Below are positions 1-6,275 of a DNA stretch of 6,275 nucleotides, in pieces. Source of the stretch: Bacteroidota bacterium (GTDB taxonomy: Bacteria > Bacteroidota > Bacteroidia > J057). The notes beneath the pieces were generated by a model that searched no databases, had not been told where the DNA came from, and worked only from the letters and a program-made list of their open reading frames with translations. The DNA is taken from assembly GCA_963169475.1 (NCBI GenBank), contig CAUJFT010000418.1, forward strand, positions 1-6,275. Direction: 5' to 3'. The position numbers and the translations under genes were made by a program. Within the stretch, counting starts at the first letter, position 1. Every line of letters begins with the position of its first letter.

Positions 1-1269
1 ACCCATCAAGATAGTATCCGCCTCAAGTACCGTTTTAAACATTGCTACAATCGGAATAGACCCTCCCTCGCGTGCCGGGATAGGTTTTTTGCCAAAAGCT
101 TGTTCCATGGCTCTTTCTGCTGCGGCATACCCCAAGGAGTCAGTAGAAACTACTACTGCCTCCCCTCCGTGATGCGGTCTAACTACAACCTGTACGCATT
201 CCGGTGCGATAGACTCAAAATGTTTTTGAAAAAGAGCGGTTATTTCAGAAGAAACCTGATTAGGCACTAAACGCATTGAAATTTTGGCAAATGCCTTGGA
301 GGGTAAGACCGTTTTAGCACCCTCCCCGATATATCCACCCCATATTCCATTGACATCAAGAGTAGGGCGAATAGAAACTTGCTCAATAACGGTATATCCT
401 TTTTCGCCTCGCGTAGCGCGAATGCCCAAATCTCTGCAATAACGGGCATAATCAAAGGGTCGTTTATTCATTTCTGCACGATACGCCTCACTAAGAGTTT
501 CGACCTTGTCATAAAATCCATTAACCGTAATTTTTCCATTCTCATCATGAAGAGAAGCAACCATCTGACATAGCACGTTGATTGGGTTGGCTACTGCTCC
601 GCCATACACCCCTGAATGAAGGTCTTTATTCGGTCCGGTTACTTCTACTTCAAGGTAAGACAAGCCCCTCAAGCCTACTGATATTGAAGGACAGTCATTA
701 GAAACAATAGAGGTATCAGAAACAAGAATAATATCACACTTCAATAAATCCTTATGTCCTTTTACAAAAGTTTCCAAGTTTTTACTTCCTATTTCCTCCT
801 CACCCTCAACCAGAAACTTCACATTACAAGGTAATTCTCCTAATTGATTAAGTACCTCTATGGCTTTGATGTGCATAAACATCTGCCCTTTGTCATCACA
901 AGCCCCTCTGGCAAAAATGGCTCCGTCCGGGTGTAATTCTGTCTTTCTAATCACCGGCTCAAATGGAGGGCTTACCCACAAATCCATGGGGTCGGGAGGC
1001 TGTACATCATAATGTCCGTAAATCAGAATAGTAGGGCGGTCGCTCCCAATAATTTTTTCAGCGTACACAACGGGGTGCCCTTCTGTAGGAAAAACGCTAA
1101 CCTTATCCATTCCTACATTTTTTAGATGCTCTGCCACTCCTTCCGCCATACGCTTAACCTCCTCTTTATATCGAGAATCTGCACTAATACTTGGAATCCT
1201 TAAAATATCCACTAACTCTGTTATGAATCTATCAGAATGAGCGGTTATGTATTGTTTTATTGTATCCAT
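1..1269 (-). CDS. M20-family metallo-dipeptidase (CNDP2/PepV-like), C-terminus beyond window
   Basis: Probable cytoplasmic di-zinc dipeptidase that hydrolyses dipeptides or short peptides. The frame is open for 423 codons from ATG at 1269 to the window edge, with no stop, so roughly the last 30-odd residues of a typical family member are missing. No signal peptide is seen. Family motifs appear in order: GHYDVQP (metal ligand H86, with D88), ARGACDDKG (bridging D125), EGEEEIGS (catalytic E158, ligand E159), SDT (ligand D185), then DLHSG around H218 in the lid/dimerisation insert, and REGGSIP at 400-406 near the C-terminal part of the active site. The last histidine ligand expected in this family would lie beyond base 1. 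The ATG fits the usual N-terminus of the family (a short helix, then ILRIPSIS). Residue roles are assigned by analogy with CNDP2-type enzymes; exact substrates cannot be told. The gene stands alone here, facing away from the centre of the window. Confidence 0.93.
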   Translation of the reverse strand, partial: MDTIKQYITAHSDRFITELVDILRIPSISADSRYKEEVKRMAEGVAEHLKNVGMDKVSVFPTEGHPVVYAEKIIGSDRPTILIYGHYDVQPPDPMDLWVSPPFEPVIRKTELHPDGAIFARGACDDKGQMFMHIKAIEVLNQLGELPCNVKFLVEGEEEIGSKNLETFVKGHKDLLKCDIILVSDTSIVSNDCPSISVGLRGLSYLEVEVTGPNKDLHSGVYGGAVANPINVLCQMVASLHDENGKITVNGFYDKVETLSEAYRAEMNKRPFDYARYCRDLGIRATRGEKGYTVIEQVSIRPTLDVNGIWGGYIGEGAKTVLPSKAFAKISMRLVPNQVSSEITALFQKHFESIAPECVQVVVRPHHGGEAVVVSTDSLGYAAAERAMEQAFGKKPIPAREGGSIPIVAMFKTVLEADTILMG

Positions 1270-1301
1270 AATTGATAATAAAGATTAAGAAAATGATTCG
1301 G

Positions 1302-1309
1302 CAAAGTTA
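1302..1309 (-). promoter_or_regulatory. Possible Bacteroidota -7 promoter element for the dipeptidase gene
   Basis: Read on the minus strand this is TAACTTTG, an exact match to the TAnnTTTG -7 consensus of Bacteroidota primary sigma factors. It lies 32 bases upstream of the dipeptidase ATG, which would leave a short leader. No exact TTTG is present at the expected -33 position; that stretch is a T-rich run (around 1325-1335). The match is short and the region is AT-rich, so chance is possible. Confidence 0.35.
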
Positions 1310-1425
1310 ATGAGATATTTTAGCTAAAAAAAACAATTTAAGTAAATGTAACTATTCAATGGTCAAAAAAAAAACAAAAAAAGTGATATTTGAGAAAAAA
1401 ATCGCATCTATTCAGAGAAATATGA

Positions 1426-1569
1426 CTACATTACGCATTTGCTATCTTACGTTCAGTAATTGATAGTGCGATGAAAAACGGAGACTCCGTCTTTAACGCT
1501 ATTCGGGCTATTGTCAATTTTAACCTTGTTAGATGGTTACTATTTAAGTGTCTAAGCAGGAGTGAGTAA
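1426..1569 (+). pseudogene. Transposase C-terminal relic, probably IS66-like
   Basis: A plus-strand frame is open from just after a TGA at 1423-1425 to a TAA at 1567-1569. Its translation contains AFAILRSVIDSAMKNGD followed by SVFNAIRAIV. This resembles the extreme C-terminus of IS66-type transposases, where a conserved helix reads roughly F..[IL]RS.I.TA.KNG..VF.AL. Only about 47 codons are left. Upstream of 1426 the sequence turns into A-rich DNA with no transposase-like reading frame, and the catalytic DDE region is absent, so the fragment cannot be active. No terminal inverted repeat or target duplication was recognised. The family assignment rests on a remembered motif in a short peptide and is tentative; a chance open frame is the alternative. 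Confidence 0.42.
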
Positions 1570-1745
1570 AAAACGAATACAGTATTTTTTAGGCAAAAAT
1601 TTGATAATCAATAATTTTATTCAATTTTATTTTTTTATTTTTCACTGATAAATACTTATCCAAAAGAAATCTAATACATTCTCATAATCTAAATTTTTAT
1701 GGAATCGTAGAGAAACTATTTACGGTGGAGACACCACTAAGCAGC

Positions 1746-1778
1746 AAAAAAGACAGCCTCTTGTAAGATACAAGCGGT
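1746..1778 (-). terminator. Probable intrinsic terminator of the large repeat-protein gene
   Basis: On the minus strand, about 30 bases past the stop codon at 1808, CTTGTA (1774-1769) pairs with TACAAG (1765-1760) around a TCT loop. The stem extends through one mismatch into a CC/GG pair. A run of six T (1751-1746) follows about five bases after the stem. The orientation fits termination of the minus-strand gene. The stem is only moderately stable and the gap before the T-run makes it imperfect. Confidence 0.55.
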
Positions 1779-1807
1779 GGAAGTGTTGGAGCAATCGGGG
1801 TTTATTT

Positions 1808-4800
1808 TTAGTTTTTGATTACTTTTTGGGTAAGCACTTGTATTTCTGTAGTGATACGAATAAAATAGGTGCCCGCGGAGAGATTTCTAATATCTAGTTC
1901 ATAAAAAAGATATTTATCTTCTATCGGAATGGCAGATGAATACACTCTATTGCCAAGAATATCAGTAACTTCCACCTTAGCGGACCCGCTTTCTGCTTCC
2001 AATCTTGTGGTGGAGAGAGTAAACAACCCGTCACCCGGATTAGGATACACACTTAGCATCGTTTGCTCGTCCTCCTCTATCATACGCGAAACCAAACCCG
2101 TACAGGTTTGCACATTTTTACTTCCCATAGTACCTACAAGATTATTACAACCCAGAGGAATGACCCTCACGCCGTAAGTAAAGTTGGGGACTATACCAGA
2201 AATGGGGGTACTAGTAAGATTTACGATGAAGTTTCGATTCACATTTGTACCATTTAATAATTGTACACGGTAGTTCTGTGCTTCGGGTATAGGTGCCCAT
2301 GATACGTTAAATCCTGTACAAGTAATGTTACTGAAGCTCAACTGCGGGGTTCCTTGTGGACTTGGAACCCCCATTACCACAGATATAGGTGCAGAAGCTG
2401 GGGTGTATTGATTATTGCATACCCTGAATACCGTTACTTCTATAGTGGTGTTGTAGGTGTTTTGTCCGAGCAATATATTGATACTATTTGTTCCGGTATT
2501 ATTATTTATAGGAGTACCCATAGTCGGAGAGATAACCCGATAACATACCCTATACAAACTAGTTCCCGGCACTGCTGTCCAATTTACAATAAGTCTGTTG
2601 CAATTTATACTTGCCGTCACTCCTGTTATTGCGGGTCCGCAGGGTAGTTGCCCGCTGGTAGTAACATATACGAATCCGGTAGTTACATTATTTGCGTTTA
2701 CTGCATAGGCTACGTAATTACTTGCAGGAGCAAGACTCGTAAGGGTAAAACTCGTATTAGGGGTGTTAATGCTCAACCAAGAAGTATTAGCACCGCTTAG
2801 TCGGCGGTAATAAATTGTATAAGGTCCCGCACAACTAACTAATGTCCCATTTGCTTTTGTAGAGTCAGAATCGGGTACTAAATCTATATCAAAAGGTTTT
2901 ACGGTTATTGCCCGATTAGTAGTGGTAGGGTTACCGCAAGGTCCGGTAGCCGTTGTCACGACTACGAAATTTCCGGTTACATTACTCACTTCTCCAGTAT
3001 TCATGTCAATTGCTGCGCCTGTCCCGTTTAAAATACTGTAGGTTATTCCTACAGCATGATCAGCAGTAGCAGTATAAGTACTCGTTCCTCCACTACATAC
3101 AGCGGCTGCCCCTGCGGTGAAGGAAGGCGTTCCAACATTGAAGTTCACTGTAAACGTTCCACTACTTACTGCCAATCCGCCTCTGGTGGTTACAGAAACA
3201 GTTCCCGTTGTCCCATTTCCAACGGTTAGAACTATTTCTGTTGGAGAATTTACCGTAAAAGCATTTACCGGCGTTCCTCCTATGCTTACCGCTGTTGTCC
3301 CTGCAAAACCTGTACCCGTAATGGTAGCCGTAGAGAGTCCGGCGCAGCCCGAAGCAGGGGTAAAGGAAGATATAATAGGTATCGGAGCGAAGATGGCAAG
3401 ACTATAAGATGGGTTTGTAAAAAGTCCTCCCGCATACAAATTTCCGCTACCATCAAAGGTTATATGGCGCACCCAACTATTCATGTTCGGGTTAAAAGTC
3501 GTTAAGCCCCCCATATTATCAAACTTACAAAAGCGATTGCGATTCGTACCACCTACGGAGGTGAAGTCTCCTCCCGCATACAAACTCCCATTACCATCAA
3601 CTGCTAAGGCATAAATCAGGTTATTGATATTTGGGTCAAAAGCCGTTAAAGCTCCTGTATTATCAAATTGGCACAAGCGGTTGCGGCTTGCCCCTCCTAC
3701 AGTAGTAAACCCTCCTCCCACGTACAAATTCCCGCTGCTGTCAAGTGCTAATGCACGAACGATATCACTCATATCAGGGTTAAAAGTCGTTAAAGTTCCC
3801 GTATTATCAAATTGGCATAATCGGTTTCGGGTTATTCCACCTACAGTAGTGAAAAATCCTCCCACGTACAAATTCTCGCTGCTGTCAAGTGCTAATGCAC
3901 GAACGATATCGTTCATATCCGGGTTAAAAGCCGTTAAACTCTCTGAAGCATTAAATTGGCACAAGCGGTTGCGCGTGATTCCTCCTACGCTAGTGAAGTT
4001 TCCTCCTACATAAAGATTCCCGCTATTTTCAAAGGCTAAGTCAATAACCGGACCGTTGATATCCGGGTTAAAGGTCGTCAAAGCATCTGTATTATCAAAT
4101 TTGCACAAGCGGTTACGGGTTACTCCCCCAACTGTGGTAAAGGCTCCGCCTGCATACAAATTTCCGTTGCCATCAAGGCTTAATACTGAAATGAAATCAT
4201 TCATATCTGGATTAAAAGCTGTTAAATTCCCCAAAGAATCCAACTTACACAAGCGGTTGCGGGTTATACTTCCCCCTACGGTGGCAAATACTCCGCCAGC
4301 ATACACATTCCCACTGTTGTCAAGGACTAATGTACGAACGATATCGTTCATATTTGGATCAAAAGTTGTTAGGGTGCTTGTGTTATCAAATTTACATAAA
4401 TAATTCCGTGTTACGCCTCCTACGGTAGTGAAGGCTCCGCCTGCATACAAATTCCCTACATTGTCAAGGGCTAACCCCTTAACCCAGTTATTCATATCAG
4501 GATTAAAAGCTGTTAAGTTACCATTATTATCCAATTTACACAAGCGATTACGGCTGATGCCGCCCACATAGGTGAAGTTCCCTCCTATATACAAATTCCC
4601 GCCACTATCAAGCACTAACCCCAAAACAAAGTTGTTCATATCCGGGTTAAAAGCCGTTAAAACCCCCGAAACATTAAATTGACACAAGCGGTTACGACTG
4701 ATGCCACCTACATAGGTGAAGTCTCCTCCTGCATATAAGCTCCCATTACCATCAACTGCTAAGGTATAAATCGGATTATTCATATTCGGGTTAAAGGTCG

Positions 4801-5500
4801 TCAAAGCCCCCGTATTATCAAATTTACATAAATTATTACGGGTTATACCCCCTACGGTGGAGAATGCTCCTCCCGCATACAAATTCCCGCTGGCATCAAG
4901 TGCCAAAGCATAAATATAATAGTTCATATCGGGGTTAAAAGAAGTTAAAACCCCTGTATTATCAAATTGGCACATATAATTGCGGGTTATACCCCCTACG
5001 GTGGAGAATGCTCCTCCCGCATACAAATTCCCTGTACCATCAATGACTAAACTCGAAACATCACCATCCAAATTCGGGTTAAAAGCGTGTAAACTGCCAT
5101 CAGCATTGATTCGGGCAAGCCGATTTCGCACAATTCCATTGACTTGAGTAAATGTCCCCCCGATATACCACCCTCCTGAAGGAATCGCAACTACAGAATT
5201 GACCTGCCCGCCCAATACTTTGGGAAAATTGGAATTTAGCTCGCTGGTGGTCCCATTAAGGTTTGCAAAATGCCCTGACCATAAACTAACACTTGTAAAC
5301 TCGCCACCAATATAAGTATTATCCATACTGTCTTTTACGATAGACGTAATTGAATTATTAAAAGCATACTTATTAGCCTCCGGATAAAGTATCTGAGCGT
5401 TGAGCATAGAGATAGCTCCCCATAAACAAAAGGTAAGTAGTATGCTTTTCTTATTCTTTCCGGAGAAAGAAAAGGAATTAAATTTATAATAAAATATCAT
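1808..5500 (-). CDS. Large secreted beta-propeller-repeat protein with T9SS C-terminal sorting domain
   Basis: Probable cell-surface or released T9SS cargo; substrate or partner unknown. The ATG at 5500 gives 1230 residues. A TTG at 5512 would add four residues and is less likely. Residues 1-35 form a signal peptide: a long n-region with KNKK, hydrophobic ILLTFCLWGAISM, and likely cleavage at LNA|Q. Residues 50-98 are a degenerate repeat, and 99-675 hold twelve 48-residue repeats (one is 49) of the delta-60 / DUF5122 type, with core GNLYAGG.FT.VGG..RNRLC and FNPDMN at the end; a half copy follows. Next come an IPT/TIG domain (about 706-786), a PKD-like domain (789-868), an FN3-like region (869-949), two FN3 domains (956-1043, 1049-1133) and a type A sorting domain (1146-1230) with SVYPNP, DILGNRVY, LSAGTYFIR and terminal QKVIKN. 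Domain names come from pattern recognition. A weak -7-like TAACCTTG (5517-5510) precedes the ATG. Roles such as adhesion are inference only. Confidence 0.9.
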   Translation of the reverse strand: MIFYYKFNSFSFSGKNKKSILLTFCLWGAISMLNAQILYPEANKYAFNNSITSIVKDSMDNTYIGGEFTSVSLWSGHFANLNGTTSELNSNFPKVLGGQVNSVVAIPSGGWYIGGTFTQVNGIVRNRLARINADGSLHAFNPNLDGDVSSLVIDGTGNLYAGGAFSTVGGITRNYMCQFDNTGVLTSFNPDMNYYIYALALDASGNLYAGGAFSTVGGITRNNLCKFDNTGALTTFNPNMNNPIYTLAVDGNGSLYAGGDFTYVGGISRNRLCQFNVSGVLTAFNPDMNNFVLGLVLDSGGNLYIGGNFTYVGGISRNRLCKLDNNGNLTAFNPDMNNWVKGLALDNVGNLYAGGAFTTVGGVTRNYLCKFDNTSTLTTFDPNMNDIVRTLVLDNSGNVYAGGVFATVGGSITRNRLCKLDSLGNLTAFNPDMNDFISVLSLDGNGNLYAGGAFTTVGGVTRNRLCKFDNTDALTTFNPDINGPVIDLAFENSGNLYVGGNFTSVGGITRNRLCQFNASESLTAFNPDMNDIVRALALDSSENLYVGGFFTTVGGITRNRLCQFDNTGTLTTFNPDMSDIVRALALDSSGNLYVGGGFTTVGGASRNRLCQFDNTGALTAFDPNINNLIYALAVDGNGSLYAGGDFTSVGGTNRNRFCKFDNMGGLTTFNPNMNSWVRHITFDGSGNLYAGGLFTNPSYSLAIFAPIPIISSFTPASGCAGLSTATITGTGFAGTTAVSIGGTPVNAFTVNSPTEIVLTVGNGTTGTVSVTTRGGLAVSSGTFTVNFNVGTPSFTAGAAAVCSGGTSTYTATADHAVGITYSILNGTGAAIDMNTGEVSNVTGNFVVVTTATGPCGNPTTTNRAITVKPFDIDLVPDSDSTKANGTLVSCAGPYTIYYRRLSGANTSWLSINTPNTSFTLTSLAPASNYVAYAVNANNVTTGFVYVTTSGQLPCGPAITGVTASINCNRLIVNWTAVPGTSLYRVCYRVISPTMGTPINNNTGTNSINILLGQNTYNTTIEVTVFRVCNNQYTPASAPISVVMGVPSPQGTPQLSFSNITCTGFNVSWAPIPEAQNYRVQLLNGTNVNRNFIVNLTSTPISGIVPNFTYGVRVIPLGCNNLVGTMGSKNVQTCTGLVSRMIEEDEQTMLSVYPNPGDGLFTLSTTRLEAESGSAKVEVTDILGNRVYSSAIPIEDKYLFYELDIRNLSAGTYFIRITTEIQVLTQKVIKN
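3413..5353 (-). repeat. Tandem 144-base coding repeat array, 12 regular copies plus degenerate ends
   Basis: Within the large gene a 48-codon unit recurs head to tail. Regular copies R1-R12 fill 5206-3476 on the minus strand. A degenerate copy R0 lies at 5353-5207, and only the first 20 codons of R13 survive (3475 to about 3413). R7 has one extra codon (VGGS in place of VGG). R1 differs most and matches the general family best (RNRLARINADGSL); R2-R12 share RN.LC[QK] and FNPDMN/FDPNMN. Some copies are nearly identical in DNA: R2 and R3 share 50 identical bases (4983-5032 and 4839-4888), and R10 and R11 differ by one base over 53 (3858-3910 and 3714-3766). This suggests recent duplication or gene conversion. 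Confidence 0.93.
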
Positions 5501-5540
5501 AATTTTATACAAGGTTAAATAAAATTTTAATAGTTAGATT

Positions 5541-5581
5541 AAGTAGCATCACCCCGGCATACTGCTGGAGTGGTGCTACTT
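5541..5581 (-). terminator. Strong hairpin between two T9SS cargo genes, likely terminator
   Basis: Arms AAGTAGCA (5541-5548) and TGCTACTT (5574-5581) pair perfectly over eight bases. Inside them, read on the minus strand, CACTCC pairs with GGGGTG (one T-G wobble), and GCA pairs with TGC around a three-base loop, with single mismatches between the blocks. The hairpin starts six bases after the stop codon of the right-hand gene (5588) and ends about 40 bases before the ATG of the large gene, so it probably ends transcription of the former. No tight T-run follows on the minus strand; T-rich sequence comes about 20 bases later. On the plus strand TTTT overlaps the end of the stem, so it could act in both directions. 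Confidence 0.6.
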
Positions 5582-5587
5582 TTGGAG

Positions 5588-6275
5588 TTATTTCACTAAT
5601 TTAACTGTGTAAGACTCTCCCAGGCTACCTTCCACTTTGAGGAAATAAACCCCATTGGTAAGGCGGTATTTTTCGGTATCAATCGTCAAATTAATAGATT
5701 GTACTTCTTCAGTAGCTTCTTCGGTCAGCATCGTTCTTCCGGCTACATCAAGAAGGCTTACAGTAAACTGCTGTGCCTTATCTGCGTGAATCTGGACTTT
5801 AAAACGGGTTTCAAACGGATTGGGATAAGCAGATACACTGAAGGTATTGTCAGGGGCTATATTACTGAATCGGTAAGGCATTTCAAAACTACCTTTAATG
5901 TCATCAGCAGTAAACACAAGCGGCTCATAATGATGGTAAACGAGGTTGTTTTCGCCATTATAGATGCGGAACTCCACTTCTTCTTCCGGCTCATTACTAT
6001 AAACCATCATACTTACGAAGTACTCTTTCAACTCTGGAACATAAGTAAGCTGCCCAAATCCTCTGATTTGCCCATCTACAAATGCGGCAACTTTGGTAGC
6101 AGTATCTTTGACGATTCGTTTGTCAATATTTACTACTGCATTTATCAGCATATTAGACTCATAATCTGCTGGATTAATGCCCCATGTTTCTGGTTCTTCG
6201 GGATGTGCTTCGGCTCCCGTATTTCCAATCCTGAGCAATGAAACCGGAGGGGAGGCAATGCCACCCGGATATCTA
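5588..6275 (-). CDS. C-terminal part of a T9SS-secreted surface protein, start beyond window
   Basis: The frame is open from the right window edge to the stop at 5588-5590, giving 228 residues. The TTG at 6238 is not a convincing start, because the frame continues upstream without a stop (ending RYPGGIASPPVSL before it), so this is the tail of a longer protein. The middle part (about 5860-6190) reads WGINPADYESNM, then VAAFVDGQIRGFG, YFVSMMVYSN, EEEVEFRIYN and LVFTADDIKGSFEMP. I know this pattern as a beta-sandwich-like module common just before sorting domains in Bacteroidota surface proteins; its function is unknown. The last 86 residues (5591-5848) are a type A T9SS sorting domain with SAYPNPF, LLDVAGRTM, LTNGVYFLKV and terminal YTVKLVK. 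The protein is probably exported through the outer membrane and surface-attached or released. Its enzymatic or adhesive domains, if any, are not in view. Confidence 0.9.
   Translation of the reverse strand, partial: RYPGGIASPPVSLLRIGNTGAEAHPEEPETWGINPADYESNMLINAVVNIDKRIVKDTATKVAAFVDGQIRGFGQLTYVPELKEYFVSMMVYSNEPEEEVEFRIYNGENNLVYHHYEPLVFTADDIKGSFEMPYRFSNIAPDNTFSVSAYPNPFETRFKVQIHADKAQQFTVSLLDVAGRTMLTEEATEEVQSINLTIDTEKYRLTNGVYFLKVEGSLGESYTVKLVK

Larger units (their letters stand above)
1270..1807. other. AT-rich intergenic gap of 538 bases
   Basis: The gap lies between the start of the dipeptidase gene and the 3' end of the large repeat protein gene. It contains no full-length gene. Near the dipeptidase it has a possible promoter and two A-runs (A10 at 1365-1374, A7 at 1376-1382). 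From 1426 to 1569 is a transposase-like relic on the plus strand. From about 1570 to 1720 it is very AT-rich and I see nothing recognisable. At 1724-1735 is a small hairpin, GGTG-GAGA-CACC, with a GNRA-type loop, and at 1746-1778 a likely terminator. The minus strand is also open for 58 codons (1434-1607), but with no ATG start and in antisense to the relic, so I do not call it a gene. Confidence 0.7.

Noticed and set aside
267..573. Short open frames on both strands inside the dipeptidase region
   Set aside because: They overlap the M20 gene in other frames; the M20 frame carries all the expected motifs.
1434..1490. Nested inverted repeat (1434-1470) and 13-base palindrome ACGGAGACTCCGT (1478-1490)
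   Set aside because: Both lie within the transposase-like relic, and no T-run follows either one. They may be chance pairings in former coding sequence, so I do not call a regulatory RNA.
1721..1731. TACGGTGGAGA shared with 4854-4864 and 4998-5008 in the repeat array
   Set aside because: Only 11 bases match and the flanks diverge at once; coincidence is the simplest explanation.
3901..3914. Palindrome GAACGATATCGTTC, also at 4336-4349
   Set aside because: It encodes the repeated NDIVR segment of the protein and recurs because the repeat does; it is not an operator.
3624..4403. Plus-strand open frames of 129 and 115 codons (3624-4013 and 4056-4403)
   Set aside because: They lie antisense to the repeat array and repeat with the same 144-base period, so they are shadows of the real gene's codon pattern.
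3413..5353. Regular spacing that might suggest a CRISPR array
   Set aside because: The period is 144 bases, the frame stays open throughout, and the unit translates to a conserved 48-residue motif with no unique spacers.
5699..6241. Plus-strand open frame of 180 codons
   Set aside because: It is antisense to a gene with a clear T9SS sorting domain, and its translation has no recognisable family features.

Overview
The window looks like chromosomal DNA from a member of the Bacteroidota. Two genes end in C-terminal sorting domains of the type IX secretion system (T9SS), there are no clear Shine-Dalgarno sequences, and one possible promoter element matches the TAnnTTTG form of that phylum. All three protein genes are on the minus strand. 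Two of them run off the window.

Left (1-1269): the first 423 codons of an M20-family metallo-dipeptidase, missing its C-terminal end. Then comes a 538-base AT-rich gap (1270-1807). It holds a possible dipeptidase promoter, a short plus-strand relic that reads like the C-terminus of an IS66-type transposase, and a hairpin plus T-run that fits a terminator for the next gene.

Centre (1808-5500): one very large secreted protein of about 1230 residues. It has a signal peptide, then an array of 48-residue repeats of the delta-60 / DUF5122 beta-propeller type (12 regular copies plus a degenerate copy at the start and a half copy at the end). An IPT/TIG domain, a PKD-like domain and FN3-like domains follow, and a T9SS sorting domain ends the protein. 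The repeats are 144 bases long at DNA level, some copies are almost identical, and 11 consecutive copies carry one cysteine at the same place. This is the most unusual feature of the window.

Right (5541-6275): a strong hairpin separates the large gene from the 3' end of a second T9SS cargo gene, whose start lies beyond the window. Both T9SS proteins are probably exported across the outer membrane and attached to the cell surface or released. Nothing ties the dipeptidase to them functionally beyond proximity. I see no RNA gene, CRISPR array or complete mobile element.
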